A stretch of DNA of 64,000 nucleotides from Cudoniella acicularis (taxonomy: Eukaryota; Ascomycota; Leotiomycetes; Helotiales; Helotiaceae). The stretch is taken from positions 24,514-88,513 of the forward strand of contig JAAMPI010000035.1 of the NCBI GenBank assembly GCA_013054445.1. The letters are read 5' to 3'. How positions within the stretch are numbered: the stretch's first letter is position 1; each line of letters starts with the position of its first letter. The position numbers and the translations under genes were made by a program. Shown piece after piece: positions 24,419-34,837 of this stretch. The notes beneath the pieces are model-generated. The model saw only the letters and a list, made by a program, of their open reading frames with translations, had not been told where the DNA came from and ran no database searches.

Positions 24419-26932
24419 TTTGGGGAATGGCGTTCAAGTGAATTACCTAGGTATTGATGAGAGAATTGGCTCCTTTTTTGAAGCTGAAGCTGGTGTCCTT
24501 TAAAACGGGTGGGTGATGATACAGAGCGAAGTTTTTATTGGTTGTTACTTCCCTAAATCTGTTTGTATTCCGAAGCAAGTCGCCGTCGAGTGGAGTCGTA
24601 GCACGTCGCGTATTTGGTATTGTGTAGCCAAAAAGGGGCCAGGCCTCAAGTTGAAAAGATAGTAGCTTCTTCAATTCAAGCAATTTGATGCTCGGAATAA
24701 GAGACTCCTATTTTTCGGTCACTTTGGGTGAATCTAGATGAGCTGTTTGAGAGCGAAGTGGAATTTGCGAATTCACCTTAACAGACGACCGTCTCGAAAG
24801 TTATCGAAAACACTTCACACCTGTTTAGTGAATTCTTACCAACGAAGATCTCGGAATTTGGAGTTGTTGTTCTTGGGCCTTTGAGAACTATTTTAGTACA
24901 AGAGCCCTCAACTATTTTTGTAATCACGTATTACTGCATTTTGCGCAGAAATCTTGCTGAACCTAACGAATTTTTACCATTGTTTAAAGAAAGGGATAAT
25001 GCTTATGATCTCAGATACGCTGGTGGTAGCGCGCCTCAAAACCAACGCCTCGTAATCAGGATTTGAACGTGATGGTCATCCGGAAATACTTCAAGCTCTT
25101 TGCTCCGCGGAATCCGCTTTGCAGATGCTGATAACTCCGAAGGAGAGAGCAGGCAAGGAGGGTAAGATGTGTGGGCAGAATCAAGGGGATGTAACGGAAT
25201 ATAGGGGGCCCTGTAGACGTGCACTCTCCTTGGTAAGCGTGGTCTGACTCAGCCTACTTGCCTCGTATCTAGGTACATGTACAACTGCTTCAATTTCTTA
25301 CTTCACCGCCCTTGTTGTGTACCATTTGATTTTGCTGAACAAACCTCGATTTCTAGATAAAATTTATAAGCACGCAACAACAATGTCTAGAAATGAGCAC
25401 TATCTGAGTTCTCACAGCCCATATAGCCCTTGACATCAATGAAAATTTTTTTTAATGCAGCCGCTTTCTACAGAAAATACATCCTGCCACTCTTTCGTAA
25501 ATTTAAAATACTCTTACTTGTTCTAGGCTGCTACTATCTGAAGAAATACCGGGGACAAAGTCCCACGAATTTCGAACCCACTTTATCAAAGAAAGGGGCT
25601 CGCTTAACAACTCTTTGACGAGAAAAGGGTACTGATACATTAATCATTGAAAATTTTCACACTTACAAGCCTTAACCATCACAGTTTGAAAAGAGCCAAT
25701 AGATTCTCTGGAACATCGTGAATTTGAAATACTTGCCACAATCTCAATTCTTGGGTGTTTGCTAAGCATCCTTCGAGAGTTTCGCCGTCCTCCGGTAGAA
25801 AGCCCACAAAACACTTCAAAACAGCTAAATGGTTACTTATTCAAAGCGTATTCAAATATAGGAAACAAACAGAAAGAAAGAAGAGATCACATTGCCTGCT
25901 TTATACGGAATGACATTTCATAGTAATATTTTCTTTGAAGTGTTGTGAGTGATGATGCACCCGGAAAATCACGATAAGGCATCTTTATGAAATTACGACA
26001 AAAACACAAATTCCTAATCAAAGCCAGGGACCTTTTTATTAATTTACATTTCATCTTTGCTCCTCTATCTATATTGTCAAAAGTCAGTGATTGAATAAGG
26101 TTTTTTGAAAAATGCGTACAAGTACAACGTGGCTGCCTATTCAGGACCGCTATTTTTAGCGACCTTTAGTGTATGTGCGTAAGCTTACAGCGTACCTAGG
26201 CCTGCTCGCTAATATTTAGCGTGTACTCGTCAAAATACAGTGCATGCCCACTAATTTCCAGCGAGTGCCCACTAAGCTATAGCGAAGAGAACCCCGAAGA
26301 ATCTCAACACAGCGACTTGCGCATCACTAGGCCACTGCGCATGTGGTGCAGTTGGCTCAACAATGACGCGACTCCTCAGAATCCAAAAAAAAAATCACGA
26401 ATCTGTTCTAAAGTAATTCGGAAGTGAGCAAGTATTCTCGTCTGCACTTACGCATGTTCGAGTTGCCAGAATGAATAAATGTTGTGCTAGTGTAGTGGAC
26501 CTTCACGCCCCAAAATGGGGCATTGCACAATACGGCTGCAAGCATCTCTCTTGTCGCGAGTACTTCCCGCGATAAATATCTTTCATGGTAAGATTTCCCG
26601 CAAATTATGATATGGCCGAGTGCAGAATTAACCTGAGCTTCTCAACTGTGGTGAAAGATTAGCAGAGCGATTCTGCTGAGGAATGTCCGAGAGATTCGAA
26701 AAGAAGAAAAAGGCATCCACAAAAGGAAAAATAATTACAGTAAGATTAAAAGGTAATACAAGATCCACCATTGTTTGGGTATTGTTGTTCTAAAATGCAT
26801 ATACAAATTCATCGTCCGTTTCTATCTATCTGATATCAACTAAGAAATGTAGTCCTTTCCGCTTGTATCATACTCTGTGGCCATTTAAAATGTGCTCAAA
26901 ACTAAAAACCCAATACTTTTCTTGGAAGGCAC
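24419..26932. other. AT-rich gene-free stretch
   Basis: About 2.5 kb of AT-rich DNA without a recognisable gene. The only structure seen is the set of short palindromic repeats at 26171-26284 described separately. Remnants of an old mobile element are possible, but no protein trace remains readable. Confidence 0.45.
26171..26284. repeat. Degenerate ~21-bp tandem repeats with internal palindromes
   Basis: Three successive 21-bp units end in a CAGTG/CAGCG/TAGCG core at 26222-26242, 26243-26263 and 26264-26284; consensus is about tGCCCACTAAnnnnnnAGCG. Older copies lie upstream. Some units are self-complementary, such as CGCTAATATTTAGCG at 26207-26221, CGCTATTTTTAGCG at 26149-26162 and GTAAGCTTAC at 26179-26188. 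Confidence 0.6.
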
Positions 26933-28551
26933 TTATTGGCCACCAATTTGTCCCTTGGGAACAGGTCGAACCCAAGAGAACAAAACATTAACACCGATGG
27001 AGATACCGCCAATGATCGCGATGACCTGGCCATAGTTGACACCGTTATATCTGAAGATGATGGCAAAGATGATACCTCCCAAGTTACCGAAACCACCGAC
27101 AAATCCGGACAAGATGCCATTAGCGAAGGGATGGACGTGGGGAACAATGGAGAAGTTGGCACCATTAGAAGCATCCAAGAAGATGGCAAGACCAGCGAAA
27201 AGACCGAACATGGTAGCTTCGCTGTGGGAGTCAGTAATACCAATCGCGATCTGGAACACTCCGGTGGTAATAGCACAGAAGAGCAGCCACATCTTCTTGG
27301 CCCAGACAGATTTGGTATAGCCGTAGATGATGTCGGAAACAAGGCCACCAGCGGGACGGAAGACAAAGTTGAGGAGACCGAACATGGCAGCCCATTGACC
27401 ACTACCAGTTTGTCCGAGCTTGGGGAAGTTCTTCAAGTAGTAGGCACCGATGATAGAGTTGATTGCGAGTTCAGCACCTGGAGCACCTTTGTTAATAATT
27501 GTGATATTATTTGGGAAGAAGATAGCTTACCGAAAGAGCAAGCATAAGGAGCAGCAAGAGCCCAGGTCTGGAGTGAGAAGATGACACCCATTGCCTCCTT
27601 GAAAGTTGGTGCAACAATGACTTCTCCTTGAGCAGCATCAATCTCAGTGACTTCCGTGGAGCCCTCGACATCGGCCTTCTCGCTCTTCTCGCCGCTTTCC
27701 TTGACAGAGGATTCCGAGACCTCTCCAGCTACAAGGCTGTCAATAACGGTGTGGCGGTCAGCCCATGCACCGTTTGGAGAATCCTCAGCAGTGAAAAGGA
27801 TACCCGCAGCAATCGCAGTAATGATGATGAATGGAACAACGAAGGCCACTCTCCACGCAACGTGAGCTGTCAAGTGATGGTTGGCAACCAGGGAGTCAAA
27901 AATGGCGGGCATGACGAAATACTGAACCCCATATTAGCAAAGGAGACATGAGCAGGAGGTCGCAAGGGACTGACAGTAATACCGCCACCTGCATTTCCCC
28001 ATCCACCAGCCAAGGCATTGGCAGTTCCGACAACACTTTTGTCGAAGAAACCGGTGCACCAAACTTGGCAAGGAACAAAGGATGCACCGAGAATACCGAT
28101 GAAAAATCGGAGAGCGATTAAGCCATTTGGTGTTGTGACAAGGCCAGCCATTGCGGTGGGAATGGCACCAGCAAGAAGACAGCCAACGAACACATAACGA
28201 GGACCAAAGCGATCACAAAGAGGACCAGCAAGCATACGGACAACGAGTGTGCCAAGGAGACTAGTAATGTTTGAGTTGGCCACGTCGTTTGTACTCATGT
28301 TAAGATCCTTCTTGATCGTAAGGGTCAATAGCGGTGGGAACGCATACCTGTGTGGCTTGTCAGTGATGTGTCATGTCTAAATACGACAAAGGTTAACTAC
28401 CATGAAAGGAATGCGACCATGAAACCCGACCAGGAAAAGAGAAATGTTCGGCCATATTTGTTTATGGGGTTGAAGATAGGAATCGAGCGTGCTTTCTGAT
28501 TCAAAGGATTGACTCTGGGGCGGCCCAGAGATGCGATGCCTTAAAAGGCAT
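26933..28551 (-). CDS. crnA: Nitrate transporter (NNP family, CrnA/NrtA type), frameshifted near start
   Basis: An MFS nitrate/nitrite permease of the plasma membrane. Exons on the minus strand: 28551-28401, 28347-27975, 27921-27531 and 27477-26933. Both nitrate-signature motifs are present ([10 protein letters not shown] and GGFGNLGG), with [10 protein letters not shown] between TM2 and TM3, [15 protein letters not shown] and a long hydrophilic central loop. Exon lengths sum to 1460 nt, one short of a multiple of three. The ATG frame reads [13 protein letters not shown] and then hits TGA within four codons, while the next frame continues [16 protein letters not shown] exactly as CrnA does. 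A single base is therefore missing at about 28512/28513. If real, the protein must start further in, losing the N-terminus, or the gene is dead. Otherwise it is 486 residues. No nitrate reductase gene is adjacent. Confidence 0.85.
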
Positions 28552-30607
28552 ATTTACAACGATTTTTATGCGGATGGCGATTGCCTGATTTATAAGATAG
28601 ATCCGGAAGCTCGATATGGCGGAAGTTGAAAAGGAAGGAATGAAGATTGCCGAGTTCGAATGCTTGATGAGATCATGTTTGCAGAGATCTCTACAGCATA
28701 TATAGGAGCATGTGAAATGTCCCCAAATCTATTCTTGAGGTCAAATATCTCCTTGGGCCCGACATTTCCTTATCTTGAAAGCCTTAGGAGTACCAGTGCT
28801 TCCTTTTCCACGGCTCCAGATCTGCGAAGGCGCATTACGCCATGTGTCCTCTAGGGGCCAGATGAGCAAGACAAGCTCCCGACAGATGTCTTCGATAATT
28901 TTGAAATAATGGAAATGGAGGATAAAGCCAGAACCACTCTCCTTCCCTCCACGGAGATACTATAGTGGGCACTAGAAATCTAATGTGTACTAGCTTCTTC
29001 GTACTTTCGAAGGAAAAGAAAAATCCCAATCGATACTCAAAACAAAAATAGAAACTAACGACCCACGAAATTCATTTGAAGCATTTTTTTGAATGTATTG
29101 AATGTCACCAAGACTTCAATTTGTTCCTCGGATTCCAGAAGTTGGTGAACGCGAGTTTATTCACAAAATCTCGGTGTCACGTCCGTGGAAAATGCAATAT
29201 TGATAAGTCGAGACGTGTAGCACGGATGAATGTATTCACAACCCCACGCCCATAGATAACAAAGATGGGACCAGGGGTATCAGCCAAAGAATGACAGCCA
29301 AAAGCTTAGCGATATCACTTTGCGCCGATGGCTTTCAATTTTAGAGACCCAAGTCCCACTTGGGGCCTTGGCTGCCTTTATAATCTTCCCGATGATTGCG
29401 GAGAAACCGGAGAAGCATGCAATTCCACGTTTCTTTGAGAGATGGCAAGATAAGAGTGCCGCTATGATGGTTCCGTGTCCCACATCTCCATCGTCTTCTC
29501 GATTATAAACGTCGGATATTTGCACAGGATGTGAGAGAACAACGAAAGAGAACATTCTCCTGCAGCAGCGTTAAGAAACCCCGTGAAGCATGTGGCTAGT
29601 ACTTATGAACATCGAGTGAGGTTCTGCTTTTTGTTACGATAAGGATCCCAACACCTTCAAAAAGTTTCAAACGGTATCCAAGATTTTTCAGGCAATTCAC
29701 ATGAGAATCTCTCCTTGTTTGATGCTACTTGAGCTGAACCTTTTCCCTTAGTCGTTCTCTTGAATTGCACCCCCAAAACCCCCAACACCTCAGAGGTATA
29801 AAAGATCACGTGTGGACTACATGTGATCGAAACGGATGTTGTCATATCCTGGATGATTCCTGAAGAGGATTTCGAGCAAAGATTTTTCAGTATCTTCACT
29901 ACGCTGCAGCGATTTTACTTCCATTGTGATATCTAGCCCGTTTGACTTTTTGATTATTGGAGAGGTCAGATGTCTTATGAAGTAACTAAGCTCTGATGGC
30001 GACCAGGAGTTGTGACTGTTGCGTACTGTGCTGCTAAAATTTCGGGTATTTCTCCTCCTTACAATACCTCTTGCGATGGTGGTGGTGGTGAATAGTCGCC
30101 CTCCGTTTTGCAATTTGTACGGCGCGTCGAGGCTCACCAAACAAATGCGGACGGAACGGATGGTGATCATCTGCATGTTGCCTGGTTACACAACCCCGCA
30201 GTAAATATTAATCATTGGCGGAAAGAACAGAGCAGAGAAGGACGGTAGAATGCGAATTTTCGAATTTTAACTGCCGGATAGAAGCGGCCCCGGAATACTT
30301 TATGTCAAGTCGCATTTTGAGTGGTCAGCTGCAAGGGCGAACTTCAAGTCATTTCGTGGCGGACGTCCAAAGGCTTTAACAGGTAATAATAGTCGACTAC
30401 AAGCACGGCTCTACTTTGATGAATGCAATGACGGAGGCCACGCACAAGTGCTGAAGGTAAAGGGCGTCCCAATCGCATTTGCTTTCTGGAATTGATATCT
30501 TAATCGCAGGGATAGTACCGGCAGATCGACCATAGCTATACTTCATAACATTTAAACTCTTCTCTCCTTCAAGTCTCTTGCTTTTTAAAACATTCTTCGA
30601 TTTCGAG
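28552..30607. other. Gene-free region
   Basis: About 2 kb upstream of both the nitrate transporter and the FAD oxidase relic. A TTATAAGATAGATC segment near 28590 contains a GATA motif, as expected for nitrogen control by an AreA-type factor, but one motif is weak evidence. No gene was recognised. Confidence 0.4.
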
Positions 30608-32508
30608 ATGTTGTTGTTCCTCATGGCATTTCTTGCTCTTTTGGACATTGGATTCGCATTACCGAACCCAAACTCTTCGTTTCCTTTCGAAGACTTGTTG
30701 TCCAGTCCGGAGAGGTTTGGTTTCCCAACTTGGGGACAGAGTTTGAATGTACAGGCTGAGAACCTGAGGGATGATGTTGAGTCTGGAGAGCTGAATAATT
30801 GCCAATTTGCGGTTGAGTTTCCCACAAATGCCTTTGTAACCCTTCTGACGTTTAAAGTGTGTTTTTTTAACACTACTTGTCCCATCAAGCGTTACCTCGT
30901 CTTCAGCGCTAGGATATATACCACTTCCCTACTGGTCAGTCCAGCAGGCCGAACTGACGCCAACTTGCCGCATCGATGTTTCTTCAGCTCAAGATATCTC
31001 GACTACTATCAAAGTCTCAAAATTAACTCAATGTCCTTTTGTTGTCAAGAGCGGTGGCCATGCAGCATTTGCGGGCGGGTCGTCTATCCAGAATGGCATG
31101 CTAATAAACATGGCTAGGTTAAATATGGTATCTCTAAGTGATGACCGTAAGATAACCAAAGTTGGGCCCGGAAACACGTGGTATGATGTTTATAAGAAGC
31201 TGGATCCGCTTGGAGCTTCTGTTGTAGGTGGAAGAGAGGCCGGGGTTGGAGTTGGTGGACTGGCTTTAGGTGGTAAGTTATATTTGCCTTTCCTGAACTC
31301 CAACCTATCTCTTTGAGGAAAATTTGACTGGAGACATCAATCGACTTTTGACCTTGCTTCTAAGTCGAAAACAGGCGGCATATCATATTTCTCTGGTCGA
31401 TATGGCTGGGCATGTGACAATGTCCTCAATTATGAAGTTGTTTTGGCAAATAGCTCCATCGTGAATGCCTCGCCAACCAAATACTCAGATCTTTACTGGG
31501 CACTCCGTGGTGGATCGGGAACAAACTTTGGCGTCATCTCAAGGTTTGACCTCGCAACATTCGAACAAGGCTTATTGTGGGGAGGAAGCAGGTTTTACTC
31601 CATGGACAAGAATATATCTCTTTCAGAAGCATTTTCGAATTTCGTCGTAGACGCACCCACAGATGATTTTGCACATCTTTATCTTGCATTTGTATATGCG
31701 TCAGAGCTTGGAGGGTTCGCCGCTAATACTGGTCCCGTTTATGGCTTGCCAGTTGCAAACCCTCCAATCTTTGCAGAGCTGGAAAAAATTCCGTATGTAG
31801 AAGATGCGACTGGATTTTCGAACTTGACATCCTTGACTGTCGCACTTAACCAGACAGCGTTTCTCAGGTAAGATTGGTGATTGTGTATTCCATCAGATAG
31901 CGCTGACGATTTTCAGAGAAGTGTATACATTCCTCTTATTTTGGTAATTTTGAACTGCGACGCATGGCTAATTCGCGATGCGAGGATAGCTTTAAGACAG
32001 TGACGTTCAACAACGATGCGACTCTCATTAAAGAAGTCATCGAAATCTTTGTAGAGGAAGCCAGTGCAGTGCTTGACGTTCCCGGAATAATCCCAGCATT
32101 CGCTTTCCAACCGATTTCGCTCAATATTATTGATAAAATGACGAAGAATGGTGGAAATGTTCTTGGACTATCGTCCTCTAGTGGGCCACTGACTAGTAAC
32201 CTTCCTATCGTTGCCCGGTTGAGCTTGAGCTGATACCACCAGTAATGAATTTAAATTGGGGGTGGTCTAATTCCGCCGATGATGCCAGGGTTTTTGCTGC
32301 TGTCGATAGCTTTATCTCTCGAAGCGTTGACTTGGCAAAATCCAGAGCTTTAAACAATCGATTCATCTACATGAACTATGCAAGCCTAGATCAGGATGTT
32401 TTCGCGGGGTATGGCCAAGACAATTTGAATAGACTGAGGGCCATTCAGAAGAAATATGACCCCGATGGGGTATTCAAAAGGCTGCAGCCAGGGTATTTTA
32501 AGCTGTGA
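30608..32508 (+). pseudogene. Secreted FAD-linked oxidase (BBE-like), broken
   Basis: An FAD-binding PCMH oxidoreductase of the berberine-bridge type. Signal peptide MLLFLMAFLALLDIGFALP; FAD domain with YWSVQQAELTPTC, CPFVVKSGGHAAFAGGSS and GGISYFSGRYGWACDNV; substrate domain; and the C-terminal DNLNRLRAIQKKYDPDGVF typical of the family. One intron is clean (31273-31374). Elsewhere frames do not meet. The N-terminal frame (up to KVCFFNTT) and the YWSVQQ frame are offset near 30880-30900, the stretch 31871-31970 contains stops in all obvious joins although a short extra intron near 31942 is possible, and a frame change near 32220 precedes NLNWGWSNSADD. At least two lesions seem needed. The fold is preserved enough for the decay to be recent. 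No partner biosynthetic genes were found. Confidence 0.55.
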
Positions 32509-32827
32509 TACTGCTTGCAAGACCTAGATGGATAGCATCATAATATTCTTTGAAAACAAATGGGTATTAATGGCATTTGCGGCTTCAGTTAAATATGTAA
32601 TTCTATACCATTTGAATTAGTTGAGAGCAGGTGTTGCAATAGGGCTCGAGGCGGAGAGGTAACGAAGCCGAAGAGTCGTCTGTTGCTGACGACGTTGTAG
32701 TTCGGGCCTGATTGTTATGCTTCGTCACCCAGAATTCCAGGTGTTGCCCCAGGATCATCATTATTTCACTCGATATTTGATGATGGCCATGTTGTTGGTT
32801 TCTAATATTGTGCATATATTGGCTATG
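32509..32827. other. Convergent 3' region
   Basis: About 320 bp between the FAD oxidase relic and TSR3, AT-rich; nothing recognised. Confidence 0.4.
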
Positions 32828-34006
32828 CTACCATTTCTTTGGTGCCCCAACAACTGTCCTAGAGAAGACTGCACTAGCCAAAGGCTCGGATGCTTTGGCT
32901 CTCTGCTTGGCTTGGATGCCAATTCTGTCCGTGACGGGGGTTGCATTGATAATATTGTCAAATTCATCGTCGTCTCCATTATCGGAATCTGGCTCAACTT
33001 CCGAGTCTTCTTTCAGAGGGACTGGTCGTGATATCTTCTCAAGTGCTAGCTTTTGTCCAGTATCTTTCGGGTTCGAAAAGGGCTTAGAAGCCAAGACTCG
33101 GCGTCGCAATTCTGCCATTTCTTCTTCATCATCTTCGTCGTCTGAGATATCGAATGGATCTTTTGCCTCTTCATCGTTGGTAGCCTGAATACCCTTTTCC
33201 GGTTTCTTTCCGAGGTATATTCCGTCAATCTCATCGTCTTCTCTGTCACCATCCTCTCCTTCGGCATCTTCATCCTCATCCTCGTCCGAACTGACAGGCG
33301 CTCGGTGGTTTGTATTTCCTCCTTTCCAAATATCTGTTTCGGGGCCATCTTCTCCTTCCGCTCTGCTGTCCGCATATTCCTTTTCTAGTCTGGTCATCCA
33401 TGCTTCTTCTGTCTTTTTTATATCTGCCTCGTCTGTGCACGCAGCGTAGCGCTTCAATATCGATGAATTGATTTCGAGAAATGCCGGCCCGTACGAGAAG
33501 TGTGACAAAACCTCCTCTGCCCATTCAGGATGGCCGCAGATATAAAATGCTGCCCCCAATGCCTCCACGCAATTCAATCTCCAAGGCTTCCCGTAATTGA
33601 CACTATTCGCAGCAACTAGGTAAGGCAGTAATCTCTCGCATTTGCCACCAATCTTTGGCCATGGTACCTCCTTCACCCTCGCCCACGAACATTCTACGAC
33701 AGCGGCACCGTATTGCTCCATGAGTTCTCGATCGGCTGGGGAAATGGTTTGCTTTGCATTGGGGCTGATAATAACGCCAGAATGTTTCTGGCCAACGTGG
33801 AGCTCGCGCATGAGTCCAATCTTCATGAGCTTCTTGCCTGAGCATCTCTTTGGGTCGCAATGGCCCAGATCCCAACATGCTGCTTTGAAGGAGGGGCGCG
33901 AAGAGGGGTCGCCATTTTCGTCATCGTTTCGAGGACCTCTAGATTTTGGTGCATTGTTGTATTTCTTGCCTCGTGAGGAAAACCCGTCCTTCTTGTGTCG
34001 CACCAT
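32828..34006 (-). CDS. TSR3: 18S rRNA aminocarboxypropyltransferase TSR3
   Basis: Adds the aminocarboxypropyl group of S-adenosylmethionine to the hypermodified m1acp3Psi of 18S rRNA in late cytoplasmic 40S maturation. Single exon, 392 residues from the ATG at 34006; an earlier ATG at 34114 would add 36 unconserved residues. The catalytic part covers about residues 40-240 with DLGHCDPKRCSGKKL, ISPADRELMEQYGAAVVECSW, LLPYLVAANSVNYGKPWRL, the EALGAAFYICG helix and the YAACTDEADI end. The remaining 150 residues are an acidic tail rich in Asp/Glu/Ser, longer than in animals but usual in fungi. Intact frame. Confidence 0.93.
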   Translation of the reverse strand: MVRHKKDGFSSRGKKYNNAPKSRGPRNDDENGDPSSRPSFKAACWDLGHCDPKRCSGKKLMKIGLMRELHVGQKHSGVIISPNAKQTISPADRELMEQYGAAVVECSWARVKEVPWPKIGGKCERLLPYLVAANSVNYGKPWRLNCVEALGAAFYICGHPEWAEEVLSHFSYGPAFLEINSSILKRYAACTDEADIKKTEEAWMTRLEKEYADSRAEGEDGPETDIWKGGNTNHRAPVSSDEDEDEDAEGEDGDREDDEIDGIYLGKKPEKGIQATNDEEAKDPFDISDDEDDEEEMAELRRRVLASKPFSNPKDTGQKLALEKISRPVPLKEDSEVEPDSDNGDDDEFDNIINATPVTDRIGIQAKQRAKASEPLASAVFSRTVVGAPKKW

Positions 34007-34837
34007 GATGAGGCGTTCGAATTTTCTGATCGTGGTGGTATTGAGAAGCAAAGTTGAAAGTGTAGATCCGCAAAAGTATCTAGGTAGGTAGGGATTACAC
34101 AGGAAAAGCGGCACGCCAGAATGACAGTTGTTTAGCAGAAATTCATATATGAGACCACACTCAAAAAAAATTTTTTTTTTTGAGAGAAATGCTCTTGATT
34201 AATCGAGTGTATATTTTTGACTTACTAGGTTGTAAGAGAAACAAAAGCTGCAGAATAGTGGGCAGCACATAGAGCTTGTCTGGTGTCATAAGTTCATCGC
34301 ACTTGCCGCTTTATCACCACTTTACTCTACTGTAAAAGAGTGTTCTACAAGCTGCTAGTGGATGTATAGGGATATCTTTCAAATTCTTATCAAAAGAAGA
34401 TGTTAGGTGGAATAGTAATCTTTCATGTATTCCTTTAGATTCATGGCTGAACTAGTACTTGAAACATCTCAGGAATCGCCTATGAATAATAATGGAGTTG
34501 GACATCTCTGGATTACTGGGCACCACGTATTTGCTATTCTTTTGCTTTAGCATACACAGCCCCAAAGCATTTATTTTCTCATAATCTCATTGGAGTTTTT
34601 GAGGATTCTCAAGAGAATGATACATTCTGTACTTTCAAAAGTTCCACTTAGTATGACACTCACGTGAATTCCCAAGGCTACAGTACCACAGACTACGCCC
34701 TCGCTTCGGATCGTCGTCAGAGTTCGCGATTCCCCCACCATCTGCGCCTCTGATTCCTGACAGCTTGCGCTTCAAACAGGCAGCCGTTAAAATCTTTCTT
34801 TTAAATACCAGTGGTGATCGCACCTCCGACTCCTCCA
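34007..34837. other. Divergent promoter region, TSR3 / GGA
   Basis: About 830 bp, AT-rich in the middle, shared by two divergent starts. It includes the A8/T11 hairpin at about 34160-34184. No further gene was recognised. Confidence 0.4.
34160..34184. repeat. Perfect A/T hairpin
   Basis: CTC followed by eight A, then eleven T and GAG forms a near-perfect snap-back structure. Such tracts exclude nucleosomes and may mark the promoter, or may be a simple-sequence accident. Confidence 0.5.

Noticed and set aside
25040..25115. Possible tRNA on the minus strand, because a TTCAAATCC T-loop-like motif occurs
   Set aside because: The T-stem has a mismatch and no 5' acceptor strand pairs with the bases after it; the A-box is also absent.
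34811..34837. Earlier start for the GGA gene
   Set aside because: The open frame extends up to a GTG, which is not used as a start in fungal nuclear genes; the first ATG is at 34838.
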